From positions 372,001-436,000 of the forward strand of contig CAWUHX010000206.1 of the NCBI GenBank assembly GCA_963922205.1: a stretch of DNA of 64,000 nt. Reading direction: 5' to 3'. How positions within the stretch are numbered: the first letter of the stretch is position 1; every line of letters begins with the position of its first letter. Positions 36,401-46,619 of this stretch are shown piece after piece. Below the pieces are notes generated by a model. The model did no database searches, was not told the DNA's origin, and worked only from the letters and a program-made list of their open reading frames with translations. The translations under genes were made by a program, and so were the position numbers. The DNA is from Romanomermis culicivorax (taxonomy: Eukaryota > Nematoda > Enoplea > Mermithida > Mermithidae).

Positions 36401-39400
36401 GTAAGTTCCAAATTCAGTAAGTCGTGATTTTTGAGAACCAGGAGACAAGCATCGACACCATTTATTAGAAATGCTATATTTTCGGGTTACTGTAATGTGC
36501 TCAAGATAACTTGTTTCATGATGCATGTACTTGTTCATTGTTTCGTTAAAGTTTCATGCTGCTGTAATTGGTGAGCTCTGGTAACTTTTTGATAACGTAT
36601 GACATTAAGCTACAGTGTGTAATCAGTCATAGCAATGTTGCCCGCATTTTTCGTCAAATTCTGTGATCAGACTCCTTGAAGGAATTTTCCTCAACTATTA
36701 CGAATTTGTTTCTCTATACAATTGATTATTAGTTTTTTGGCTCTATACAATTTCAAGGCTTCTAAAATGCCGGAAAATGTATTTTTTAGCATATTCTTCT
36801 GCAACCATAGGATATGGATCGTTATCACTGTTTTTTAGCACGGATAATCATAAAAATGCGTCGAAAGAAATTGCTTTCAGGTGATCTAAAGCACGAGGAT
36901 ACTGGTTACAGAGAATTCGGCAACAGACATTCCATCTTTTAGTTGAACATCGTTCATTCCAGCGCGTAACGCGCAGGAAAACAAATCTTTTCAACGTTTC
37001 TTTCCTGCACGAAAGTATTAATTTTTCAAGTTCAGTGATTTTTCAGTTGCGAAAAATACAAAAATTAGGCACACAACCAATAGTTTGGATTCTCAAAGCA
37101 GAAACAACATCTACCATTTTTCTGCGCCGATGATGTTTGCATCGTATTCCAAAAGGGAACAGTTTACGTTCACACGGCATAAAAATATTTAAACACTGCA
37201 AAAAGATATTCAGAACTCCAGAGAAATCTTGATTTTTCCCTCAATTATGTCAAGAAACAATACAAGATAAAACATTAATCTATGATGTATTGATGTTTGA
37301 AAGCAACGAGTATAAGATTAGACGATATTTTTCAATCGTGAACTAGAAATAACATGAAGAATTAATTACAAATAAATTGAAATCTGGCAAGAAGCGGCAG
37401 AAAATTTTTATGATTTTTTTCTTTAAAACGCATGAAAATGAATTTTCGAACAGGAAATCCTATTAAAAGTAGGTGTAACTGTTCAACTTGGCAGAAAAAT
37501 TTGGTTGTACAGCATACATGCGCATAGGGGGGGAGAGCCCGGGGATTATCTCTGGGCTGGGTCTTAGGTCAGGGATTTATCGTCGGTCAATTTTAGCCAA
37601 CCACTCTTCAGCTGTGCAATTAGTGGTTGCATACATGCACACGGTCAGGGGTCCCAACATCCAGGATGGTATTGCCGAATGAGGAGTAAACCAGTATTAA
37701 GGCAGTCCAGGAGTAAAGTCGGACTAACCCTGTAGCAAACCTAGCGCAAGAGTGGAGCAGTATTAAAATTTGCTCCTCGTCGGTATTGCCAAAAGAGGAG
37801 TGGACTAAAAGTGGAGCAAACGAGGCGCAAATATTGCCGATTTAGTCCACTCTTTTAATCCTAATAGGGGTAGTATTAAATCAGTAGTATGTCCTATTTA
37901 GTCTGTGTAATAATGGAGGCTGTTGAGTTTTTGGGAGATTTGGACGACGTGGCGTTTTGAGGATTCATTTTCGCTGATCGAACTTTTGCTGATCGAACAA
38001 ATTTTTTTGAACGCTATAATGATCAAGAATTTTATATTCTATATCGTTTTACTAAAATATATGTGAGACGTTTAATTGATTTGTTGTATGACGGCTTGGA
38101 AAGACCTTCGAAGCGAAATAATGCCCTAATTCCCGAAGATCAAGTCAGTTTATTACTAATTTAAACTGAAACAATGTTTTATTATGAATCTATCTATAAA
38201 CGTGTGACAGCGAAATTGCATTTCAAAGCTTAATTACCTACAAAACTAGCAAAGTTTTCATTTGGTTGCGGAATCTGGGGGTGCAAAATTTTGTGAAGAA
38301 TCACAATTGATCAAACAGGTGGAACCCTGAGCAGCACCTTCCTTTTGTAATTTCGACATAAGCTTGCAACAGTAAGCATTTTTGGTGTTGGATGCTTTAA
38401 TTTCTGCATCCAAAGCTTGCATTCTTTTTTCGTGAAGTATCTTCATATGATTTTTTCTTGCTCAATCAACATCATTTTCTTTTCATGCTCATCAACAACG
38501 AACTGACACTACTACAACTACACTACTTTCGTTTGGTATGTTTGTATGCATAATTATTGTATGTGTAGTACTCATGCTAGTTCCCACGATATTCCATGCC
38601 ACGCGCATCGGCGAGTATACTATAAATAGAAATACGTCTAATTTAGTCCAGGAGTGACTAGTCCAGGATTGCTCTTTCTTTGGTAATAGGAACCGCGTAG
38701 CAAATGAGGACCAAACCAGGAGTGGAGCAAAGTCGACATAATCCTGGACTTGATAGTCCTAGTTTGATCCGCTGTTTAATACTGGTTCGAGTTTAGTCTA
38801 CTCCTCTTTCGGCAATACCAGCCCCAGGGTATAGAAAATGACCAAAAATGGTCCTTCAATAATTTTTTTCCAGAAATCAGGTATATAGTAATTTTTTTTA
38901 CTTTAAAATGAAATTTTATTGCCTTTTGTAATATTTATTCAACAAAGTTGTTCGTTGAAATGAATCATAAACTGTGTTTTAAAATAATCTTTTTTTGTAA
39001 TCTATGTAATCTTTTCAAAATTTTTGTTTCATTTTACTTTGCCGAATTTTTGCCCTTTTGCCAAGTTTTTGGTCTATATTAAACTTGTGCCAAATTTTTT
39101 AGGGCAGAGTAAATCCATACCCTGTGTACATGTATCAATGGTTGCAGGTTCTTTGTGGTTGTCTAATAAACAGGTTGTCATGAACTCATAGACTTATTGT
39201 CTAGTCAGCAAAGACTGAGGTCAGGAATTTACTACCTGACTTTTTTCATTTTGGTTCTGTTGTCGCTGGCCAGTCACTATAGTTTTTTTCTGAAACTAGA
39301 CAAGCAGGTAGGGCCTCGAACTATTGTATTATGTAGGTAATTGTCAGTATATGAATGCAATTAATAAACAAATAAATCAATTTTGAAACCTAAAATCCAG

Positions 39401-42400
39401 TTAATGTCGATTGCCATATTATATCTCAAAATATAATTTTTAAATTTGTTTTTCAGTTAACCTGCAATAATTTTTGTAGACTTATTACAAATTGTATAAA
39501 AGATATATAAACAATTAGTACGGGCAAACATAATATATTGTATAATGTGCAGCATTAAAGGCGCCAGTCAGTAGAAATAACGGAACATCATGTTGGTATG
39601 ATATCCTACATAAACTGTACTTTTGTAAAATTAGGAAAAAAATTCGCTACCCAACGATTTCGGGATCTATTCCTAGCCGGAATCTGGTACCATGTACATG
39701 TATGTTGTACTGCCCGGAATGTGGTTGCTGACCGCAAAAAACCCGGCTACTCATTATCAAAATTTGTTTTTGAATTGGTATTAAACTATGAATAAAATCA
39801 TGTATTCAAAGTTAACGAAGCACTATACGTCTATCACCTATCATTACATTCTTATAATGAAGCCGCATTATTAGGTAGACTAATTTGTTTTCAATTTCAT
39901 TCCAAGGGGAATTCCCCCCTACTCCCTAGGTACGGACCTGATTATAGTTATACCACTTGCGCGTTTTTCATCACTTTTCCTAAAAAGAACGGAAGAATAG
40001 AATTTTATAATTTGTGTCATTACAGAATTTAGAAAAATAGTTTCATACCTAGCATTTTTCAGCAAGTGAGCTGCATTTCAGTATATACGTGTCTCAATCG
40101 CAGTCAAAATCGTCCGAAGAATTTGATTGTATCGAACAAACAAGGTCGATTCTTGATCTAATTGAAATTTTAAAATAGCCTCATTTTATGACTTGAGAAG
40201 TTAATTTTTTTCAAAAATTCACATTTTTAAGTACTGCACGTTGCTCAGCGTGATCGATATTGTGTTAATCATCGCCGGACTGGTGGGTTTACTAATGTGG
40301 AGTAAATTCGTAGAAAACGCAAAAGTCAAATTATCCGTCGAATTGATCCGCAGCTACAACGACGACCCCGATTTGGCTGATTTTCTGAATTTTGTTCAAG
40401 AAGAGGTAAAAATTTCATTTTTAATTTCAAAATCTACAGTGTGTATGATTTCTGGGTACTTTCTTATCTGTGAGTTATTTTTATAGTTTTCCACCAGAAG
40501 ACTTTTTAATTTTTTAGTTCAAATGTTGCGGATTATCGGACAGGGGTTTCGAAGAATGGTCCGAAAATGCCTACTACAATTGTACAAAGGAAAATTTGGA
40601 CGTCAGACGTTGCGGTGTACCGCACTCGTGTTGCAAGGACTGGAAAAATGTGAGAAAACTGGAAGCAGGTTTTCATCTGATTAACGGGGACGTTTCAATT
40701 TTTCAGCTAGAGAAGTCCAGGTCAAATTATTATTGCGGTTATAAAGTCAGGACCATAGAATCCGGCGGACGAATTTTACGGGTAAATTAAATCAGCATGA
40801 ATGATTATAGAAATAGACAGGGTGTCTTGCGATACCTTGAAAACTTGGAAAAGACAGGGTAAAAAACTATACCTGAAAACCTAGAAAAGTTGGGAAATTT
40901 CGATTAGGGTTGCTTTGATTTAGTTGTTTTTTTTGCAAGATAAGCCCGAATTATTGAATGATAAGCCAAATTTGCGTTTTAAAAGTTTAAAACCTACCCG
41001 GGTTTGGCTAAAGTGTTGTTCTTAGGAAGTCTAGTACCATTACTCAATTAACATAGTGCATCTATTGTTCTATTTCGTCTTTAATTATTAATATTCAATG
41101 GTTTTTGAAAATTAGTTGGGATTTAAGCTTTTCTCTTGATTTTATGTTTGTCGACTTGATTATTGTTATAACTCATTTATGATCATCAAGAAACATTTTA
41201 GAAGCTAACTTTTAATTACGATGTTCAGATATTAGGAACCAGAAAGGTAGAGGGATTCACTGTTCTGATTGAAGAACAGCTAAAGCATAATACTCTTCTG
41301 AGAAATGCTTTGTTTTGTACAACATGTATTTCTTTATACATGAAGAAATTAAAACGAATTTCAGAGAATTTCATTTTCTTTCGTTTTGAAAAATTTTCCT
41401 TGTGAGTAAAGTGCACTACAAAAATGCGTCCAAGAATAAGAATAACCATATTAATTGCAACAGTATTACCAGAGGAAAAGAAAAAACGTCAGTAATAGAC
41501 ATTAAAAAGCCAATAGTGAATTCACAAACGAATCAGAAACCACAAATGCCATATCAGAATTGCGTATTTTGTCGTGCGTGGTAAAAAAGGCCAAGGAATT
41601 TACATTGTGTCTAAAATCAAATTGTTTGATAAAGCCTAAAATACCATATTCTTACAGGTTTCAAATGCTGACTGTTCCGCTCATAGAAGAGAATTTTTCA
41701 GTGTCACTTTTAGTTTCAAGTTGTTTTGCTATCTTGTGGTCGATTACATGATGGCTCAGAAGTATTTCAACTTTAAACCAGTTTTTTAGCAAGATATTTC
41801 ACATAAACATGACAATATAGTTTAATCCAATGTTCTTTTTTAGCATGGTGCAAACAAAGTTGGGCCTGTGCTAATGAAATTTTTAGTCGTGCTAGAAAAA
41901 CTAGTACAAATTAAAGAAAGTTAGCGGCCGTGCTAATTGTACTCGTACTAAAAAACCTGGTTTGAACTCGCCCTTTTTCAGATGCATCTAATTCTAGAAC
42001 TGCGAGTCTTTCTTTGAGAAATATTCGTTTACTTTTCCCACTGTTTTAATACTTGCTAATGAGTGGGATGATTATACAGTTTTAGCGTCTTCAAGCAAAG
42101 GTCTCGCATAAACTTAACATCCTCTAGTTGAGTAGGAAAACATTGTTTCTGTCAAAACTTCTGAAAATATGAAGTCTAGAATAAACATTTTTGGCTATTA
42201 TACTTATGTTTCTTTAAATTTCCCATTTTCCGATAATATTACACTCAAATCTTTGATACAATTGTTTATTTTGAGCAGAAGTTCATCATTAATCATGTAG
42301 GTATCCATATTTCGGATTACTACTGCCGAAATGCATTTGACGACAGATTTAGTCAAAATTCTGCTGACCATTTATTCACTAGATTTAAAGTACATTATGT

Positions 42401-43641
42401 TGTAAATACATTAAATTATTCGCCTTGAAGATTTTAACATCAGCAAAAATAAGCATTTTAATATTGATGTTATATTTCACTAAATGAGAAATGTAATTCA
42501 TTTGGAGTAGGAATAAAACAGGTCCTGAAACTCCTTGAGGTTAATCTCAATACTATAAGTATTCATTGCTCTAGCTTGCGCACAAACAGTGACTATATTA
42601 GTTGTTCAGCAGAAGCATGTTTAAAAACAAACTTTCTTTTTTGGGAAAAAATGTGTGCGCTCCACACAATTTTGAAAAGACGCGCTATTCTCGGCACAAA
42701 AAGGCTGCCGAAGTGTTGAAATATTACTTTAAAAAAATAGACAGCTACTGAAACGAAAAAATTTAGCAGCTGAAATTTTGACATATTAGCATTGTAATAC
42801 TGAAGAAAATTTATTTTAAGAAAAAAATTTTGAGCTCACAAATCGCAGAATCGAAAAAAATATTATTATAACCATGTCTGCCTTATAATGTTACACTATC
42901 TAGCTGATTGAAAACATCAGCACATTGTTCAAGTCACCATATTTGATGTGGGGATTATTGATTTTCTCTTCGAAAAAATACCCGGGAAGATAACCTAGTA
43001 AACCTTGAAACGTCCGAAAGTTTCATTTTGGAAAACAGCTTGACACTCTGAATAGAAGTTGGGACTTTATCAAAGTGGAAGTGCTGGTTATTTCTCTTCT
43101 TGAGACTGCCTATATTCTCTGAGACATGCACTAGCAAACACTACAAACACTAAATACTAGCGAAGACAAACACTAGCAAACAGCGTGATATACGTGCTAT
43201 ACACCAAGGCTACTACGAAAGGCAAACTACAGGATGCTTTTTTACAAAGAATGAACTTCAGTAAATCTTTTCAAGGACGCCAATTTAAACGATCGAATCT
43301 ACGTTACGGGTTGTATCGAAATGGTCGTTTCGGCTATAAAGGACAATATCCTGTTATTTTCTTTGTCCGCTTTCGGCTTCGCTCTTCTACCCGTAATTTC
43401 TACAACTTACCTTGGAAAATTTTTCTACAGTAACCTAGGCAGGAGGAACTTTGCGAGCTGTACTTGCTTATCGGTTAACATTACATGAAATATCTAATTT
43501 TTTCAGATGACCAGCATATATTTGGCCAGGAATTTGATATCGCAAATCGAAATGCAAAAATCAAGGTGGTCGTTCAATATTGATCAATTAAGGTTGCATA
43601 ACGACATCAGCTCTGCTAGGTACATAACGAGCAGGACTTGA
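36200..43641 (+). CDS. Tetraspanin with eight-cysteine large loop (TspanC8-like), six exons visible, 5' end missing
   Basis: Four-helix membrane scaffold protein. TspanC8 members escort the metalloprotease ADAM10 and influence Notch signalling. Exons 36200-36400, 40232-40405, 40518-40649, 40707-40781, 43276-43392 and 43507-43641 join in frame with GT-AG introns. Visible order: end of TM1, TM2 with GCIGTLRENVCLLKL, TM3, the large loop with CCG, NC, RCG, SCC, YCG and GC (eight cysteines), TM4 (ILLFSLSAFGFALLP) and a tail YLARNLISQIEMQKSRW. The first part of TM1 and the start codon are not found. An in-frame TGA at 36284-36286 interrupts the first exon. The tail reads to a TGA at 43639, though a donor-like AG|GTACAT at 43620 leaves open a further exon. 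Confidence 0.85.
36401..36734 (+). other. Tetraspanin intron, nothing recognised
   Basis: No feature seen between the donor and the non-LTR relic. Confidence 0.35.
36735..37330 (+). mobile_element. Non-LTR retrotransposon relic (RT fragment), copy 2
   Basis: FCADDVCIVFQKG at 37120-37158 is the ADD motif of LINE-type reverse transcriptases. Flanking blocks (TTCTTCTGCAAC upstream; CAGAGAAATCTTG and AAACAATACAAGATAAAACATT downstream) match copy 1 at 20290-20960 in the same order. Confidence 0.58.
37913..38164 (+). pseudogene. PIF/Harbinger transposase N-terminal fragment
   Basis: Starting at an ATG, the frame reads MEAVEFLGDLDD, hits a stop, then FFERYNDQEFYILYRFTKIY, VRRLIDLLYDGLERPSKRNNA and LIPEDQV before ending. 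This follows the standard start of HARBI1-like transposases (F..RYRFSKE.V..L...L....RN.AL.P..Q). The DDE catalytic domain is entirely missing. Confidence 0.75.
38258..38446 (-). pseudogene. Fragment of Harbinger Myb-like partner protein (probable)
   Basis: The minus frame has HEKRMQALDAEIKASNTKNA and YCCKLMSKLQKE, a basic coiled-coil stretch like the C-terminal part of Myb/SANT-like proteins encoded by Harbinger elements. The DNA-binding part is absent. The call rests mainly on its place opposite the transposase fragment inside one element. Confidence 0.45.
39713..40231 (+). other. Tetraspanin intron, nothing recognised
   Basis: Unique-looking sequence ending in the acceptor CACATTTTTAAG. 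Confidence 0.35.
40232..40405 (+). CDS. Tetraspanin exon: TM3 and start of large loop
   Basis: Encodes YCTLLSVIDIVLIIAGLVGL (TM3) and the helical start of the large extracellular loop, SVELIRSYNDDPDLADFLNF. Donor AAGAG|GTAAAA. It joins in phase to the previous exon's CLLKL. Confidence 0.87.
40518..40649 (+). CDS. Tetraspanin exon: CCG motif and cysteine core of large loop
   Basis: Encodes FKCCGLSDRGFEEWS, then YYNCTKENLDVRRCGVPHSC and CKDWKN. The CCG followed by NC, CGVP.SCC is the TspanC8 pattern. YNCT is a potential N-glycosylation site. Acceptor TTTTTTAG, donor AAT|GTGAGA. Confidence 0.9.
40707..40781 (+). CDS. Tetraspanin exon: CGY segment of large loop
   Basis: 25 codons including SNYYCGYKVRTIESGG; the CGY..R string holds the seventh loop cysteine. 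Acceptor CAATTTTTCAG, donor ACGG|GTAAAT. Confidence 0.82.
40782..43275 (+). other. Tetraspanin intron, 2.5 kb
   Basis: Mostly unique AT-rich DNA. At about 41838-41965 a TTTTTTAGCATGG...CGTACTAAAAAACCTGG block looks like a short inverted-repeat element related to one at 44577. Near 43127-43180 there is a small CACTAGCAAACA repetition. No additional exon recognised. Confidence 0.4.
43276..43392 (+). CDS. Tetraspanin exon: last loop cysteine and TM4
   Basis: Encodes DANLNDRIYVTGCIEMVVSA followed by IKDNILLFSLSAFGFALLP. The GC is the eighth loop cysteine directly before TM4. Acceptor TTTTCAAG, donor CCC|GTAATT. It is in a different frame from the longest open frame across this stretch, which is spurious. 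Confidence 0.85.
43507..43641 (+). CDS. Tetraspanin terminal exon: cytoplasmic tail
   Basis: Encodes MTSIYLARNLISQIEMQKSR and a 24-residue hydrophilic end to the TGA. The A..L.S.IE..K.(S/R)W string matches tetraspanin tails after TM4. Acceptor AATTTTTTCAG. Confidence 0.78.
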   Translation: MTSIYLARNLISQIEMQKSRWSFNIDQLRLHNDISSARYITSRT

Positions 43642-44946
43642 TTTTTAACTATGTGGAAATTTCTGAAAGTAACGTGATAAATTGTGAAAGCGTGTTTTGT
43701 ACTTTAGCGCCGCAATAAATGAGGGCGATTCTTTTTCCAGTTCTAGCTTTCTGTTTTAGAATGGACCTTTTATAATTTCTATCCATTACAGTAATGGTGT
43801 CATTTTCCCACGAAAGTACGTTAAAAATTGATTACCCTTTCATGATGAAACATTTTTCAGCGCACGTTTGTTCTTTCTCTCAGAAGTGAGAGTATATGCT
43901 TCTCGTTGATTCGAATTCTTAAGTATTTTTGTTTCATAATACGAGTGATAAGTTTACTTTCGTCGTTGCAGCATCACTTGTAGGGAAGAGAGGACGCGTA
44001 TAGTTTATATGCCAAATTTTTCGGAGTTACATTTTTTCTGGTATATGATTAGCGTTTTTTATCCAACCTCGAAGTCATAATTATTATACCTTCTTCAGAA
44101 AAAAACAAGTTCTGTTTTATTTTTCTTAAGGATTTTGTGCCGTATGACTAGTATGAGCATTGACGAGAATGAAAAAATTGGACATCAAACAGTGTTACAT
44201 TTTTTGATCAAGCTAATATCGAAGCTATTGAGTTTATGGTAATATATGTTTCTATAATTTGGAGATGAAGAACCCAGTCGAGCGTGACCCACTGATGTGA
44301 ATGAATATCAACAGAGGTCAATCGTAAAAGGCTCATCATAATCGACCGAAATGGAGGAGAATCATCAAGTCAACCTGTTGGAGCTATCAAGACATGAGCG
44401 CGAATAAAAATTTAGTTTGAGTCATCAGATCAAATCTGTTCGCAGGCCATGTCTTGAAATCACAGCTGCACAATGTTCGATTTTCACCTTACTGTTCGAA
44501 TCTTTGTATTTTTATTGAGCTCCAAAATATATTATTTGGCAATTGTCGCAGATTCTGTAGTTCGAGAGATTATTCTCAGGGTTTTTTAGCATGATGCTAA
44601 TTAAACCAGGGCCATGCTAATGGAAATTTTTTGACGTTAGCACGCGTGCTAATGACTGAAAGGGAGAACTTTTTAAAAAAGTTCCCGAAGAAAGTTAGAT
44701 AAAAGATATAACCAAATTGTGGTGAAAAATCAAAAATCTTAGTTTTCACAAATAACTTCGTCAATACCCTTATTTTCTTCGTCACTTTTGCTTAGTGAAC
44801 AACTGTGGCTCGAATGTGAATCACCTTTGGCTCTAACCACTTGAAGACTGTAATTTGAAAATAGCTTTTTGACATATGTTGAAACACGCAAATTAGTAAC
44901 AGTTAATAGCAAATAAAATTGTAGGTTTTCTGATCAATCGAGAACC
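43642..44946 (+). other. Intergenic, nothing firm recognised
   Basis: No AATAAA at a convincing distance after the tetraspanin stop. At 44577-44690 CAGGGTTTTTTAGCATG begins what may be a short hAT-type element also seen at about 41838 and, as a fragment, near 46890-46985. Confidence 0.35.
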
Positions 44947-45113
44947 TATAGTCTGTTTTTCTTGAAATGCTTCTTAATAATGAAAGTGGAAAGCAAGTAG
45001 TATTTCAGATTTTCAGGATTTTCTGATAAACAATATATCATATAGGACTGAAAATTCGTGAGCATACTGACTGAACCTTTAACAATTTTTCGAGTGAAAA
45101 ATTTTACAGTAGG

Positions 45114-46541
45114 AGCTTGTCACATCAAGCAGAATTTGGAGCCATGTCACATTAAACGAAGTGGGACAATCACATTGATGAGTAACAACCCATACCATAT
45201 TCATAGAAAATATAGTCATGTCACTGCAAGTGGCATGCTGTGACCCCGTTGGGTGGCTCGCTGAGGTTATCTACTTCGGGAACCTAACCCAGCTGGTACT
45301 ACCACAGGAAAACCAATGGTGTACCTCGGCCTTGTCCTTGGGTTCAGCTGTAGAATAATGGACAACGCGGCGGGGTCAGGGGTGGCAATCCCTAGTCCTC
45401 ATTCACTGGGAATGAGGGACGGTACCATTCATAGAATGGCATACTGTAGGGAACCCAATTGTTAACCTAAATCCCCTAATTGGCCCTGACCTTAAGGGTC
45501 TGAGGGCTCTTTCAAGTGAGGGTACTCTCAAGGGAAAACTAGCTTGAGGAGGATTCCCACAAATATACCCTCAACAATAATAACCCCTGAGAAGACTCAC
45601 TAAATCCTCTTCTCAAAGTACTCGGCGCTGGGCGACGGGTTCAAGGGTCAATGTGTGGGTCCTACGGATGGCGAGGGAGCGGGTATGGCAATCCGAAGCG
45701 GTTTGGCGTGGAGGGTATGCGTATGCGGGTCAGTGGGCAACGGTATCAAGCGTTTCCTCGGGGAGGCGACGGGGGTTCTCGATCAATGGCGACGGGTAAG
45801 CTCCTACAGTTGGGTTATGGTAACTGGCAACGCAAGGGAGACCGAAGGCAAAATATGCAAATTTATTTGACAGGCGGCGAACGCAGGTATAATATGTAAA
45901 TTATAATAAAACGACGCAAGGCAAATGCGGGACACAGGCTGTAAAAACGCAACGAGACGATTAGGCCCAAAAATGAGTGCAAAACTAACGAAACATGCCC
46001 TTTTAAAGGGCCCCGTAATCTACAGTATGCCTTGGGCGGAGTTAACACTCCCCCAAGCTAACTTCTGCAGCGGAAATCGCTGCAGAAGATGCCTAAGGTC
46101 ACATAGACATTTTCCAGTTCACTACGTTAAGCATTGGGGCGAGTTTTCACTCTCCATGCTTAGCATAGGAACGTCATCTAGTGAGAATTTCCAACTAGGC
46201 GTTTCACGTTGCGAAACGTCGTAGTTTTTACTGATAAGAGGTGCACGTTGTGCTCCAATTACAGCGATGAGCTCGGAGAGCTTATCTTTAATGGAAATTC
46301 TTGACTAGCGGGTTACATACCGTAGTCTACGTGTATAACAAAATAACAAATTGAAACGGAAATAAAAGTGTGCAAATGAAACAGAAACGAAACATAAAAA
46401 GTACACACAGAAATTGCATGTAAAAACGAAACGTAAAATTGATGTAAATTAATGTAACACAAAACGTGGCGAAAAACATAACGAAAAAGTATGATGTGAA
46501 TCACGTGACGTTCGGCGAAATTCGTCGACACGTGACAAGCT
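45114..46541. mobile_element. GC-richer 1.4-kb insertion with AGCTTGTCAC ends
   Basis: Starts AGCTTGTCACATC and ends CACGTGACAAGCT, a 10-13-bp inverted repeat. Boundaries are fixed by the interrupted host element. Base composition (near 50% GC from 45240 to 46060) stands out sharply from the surroundings. The two overlapping Gly/Arg-rich frames at 45651-45899 are probably a by-product of composition. No transposase or RT motif was found. Confidence 0.6.
46031..46218. repeat. Run of four hairpins inside the GC-rich insertion
   Basis: Hairpins: CTTGGG...CCCAAG (46031-46057), TTCTGCAGCG-AAA-type loop-CGCTGCAGAA (46063-46087), TAAGCATTGG...CCATGCTTA (46127-46162) and CGTTTC...GAAACG (46200-46218). 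Such clustering suggests structured RNA or transposase-binding ends. Confidence 0.5.
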
Positions 46542-46619
46542 GTATGTAAACGATTTTGACGACAGTACTGATTTGTGTCACTTTTCTATTTGGAAGCATT
46601 TTATAAAAAACAAACTATA

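Larger units (their letters stand above)
37665..38822. mobile_element. Harbinger-type element with deletion derivatives of both genes
   Basis: Terminal inverted repeats GGTATTGCCGAATGAGGAGT and, on the other strand, GGTATTGCCGAAAGAGGAGT continue into the AAAC.AGTATTA string. It carries the N-terminus of a Harbinger transposase on the + strand and, on the - strand, a fragment like the C-terminus of the Myb-like partner. That two-gene arrangement is characteristic of PIF/Harbinger. Confidence 0.78.
37513..39704. mobile_element. 2.2-kb inverted copy of the 25472 composite element, with a Harbinger element inside
   Basis: Outer ends CATACATGCGCATAGGGG and GTACATGTATG. Flanks TTGTACAG (37505-37512) and TTGTACTG (39705-39712) are an 8-bp duplication with one difference. 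The three internal blocks of the 25472 element occur here in reverse order and orientation. The middle one is split by the element at 37665-38822. About 400 bp near 39140-39540 is absent from the shorter copy. Confidence 0.78.
44947..46619. mobile_element. TATAGTCTG inverted-repeat element, copy 1, split by a 1.4-kb insertion
   Basis: The left piece (44947-45113) starts TATAGTCTGTTTTTCTTGAA and the right piece (46542-46619) ends AAAAAACAAACTATA. Together they match the intact copy at 51965-52212. The insertion lies at 45114-46541. Confidence 0.72.
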
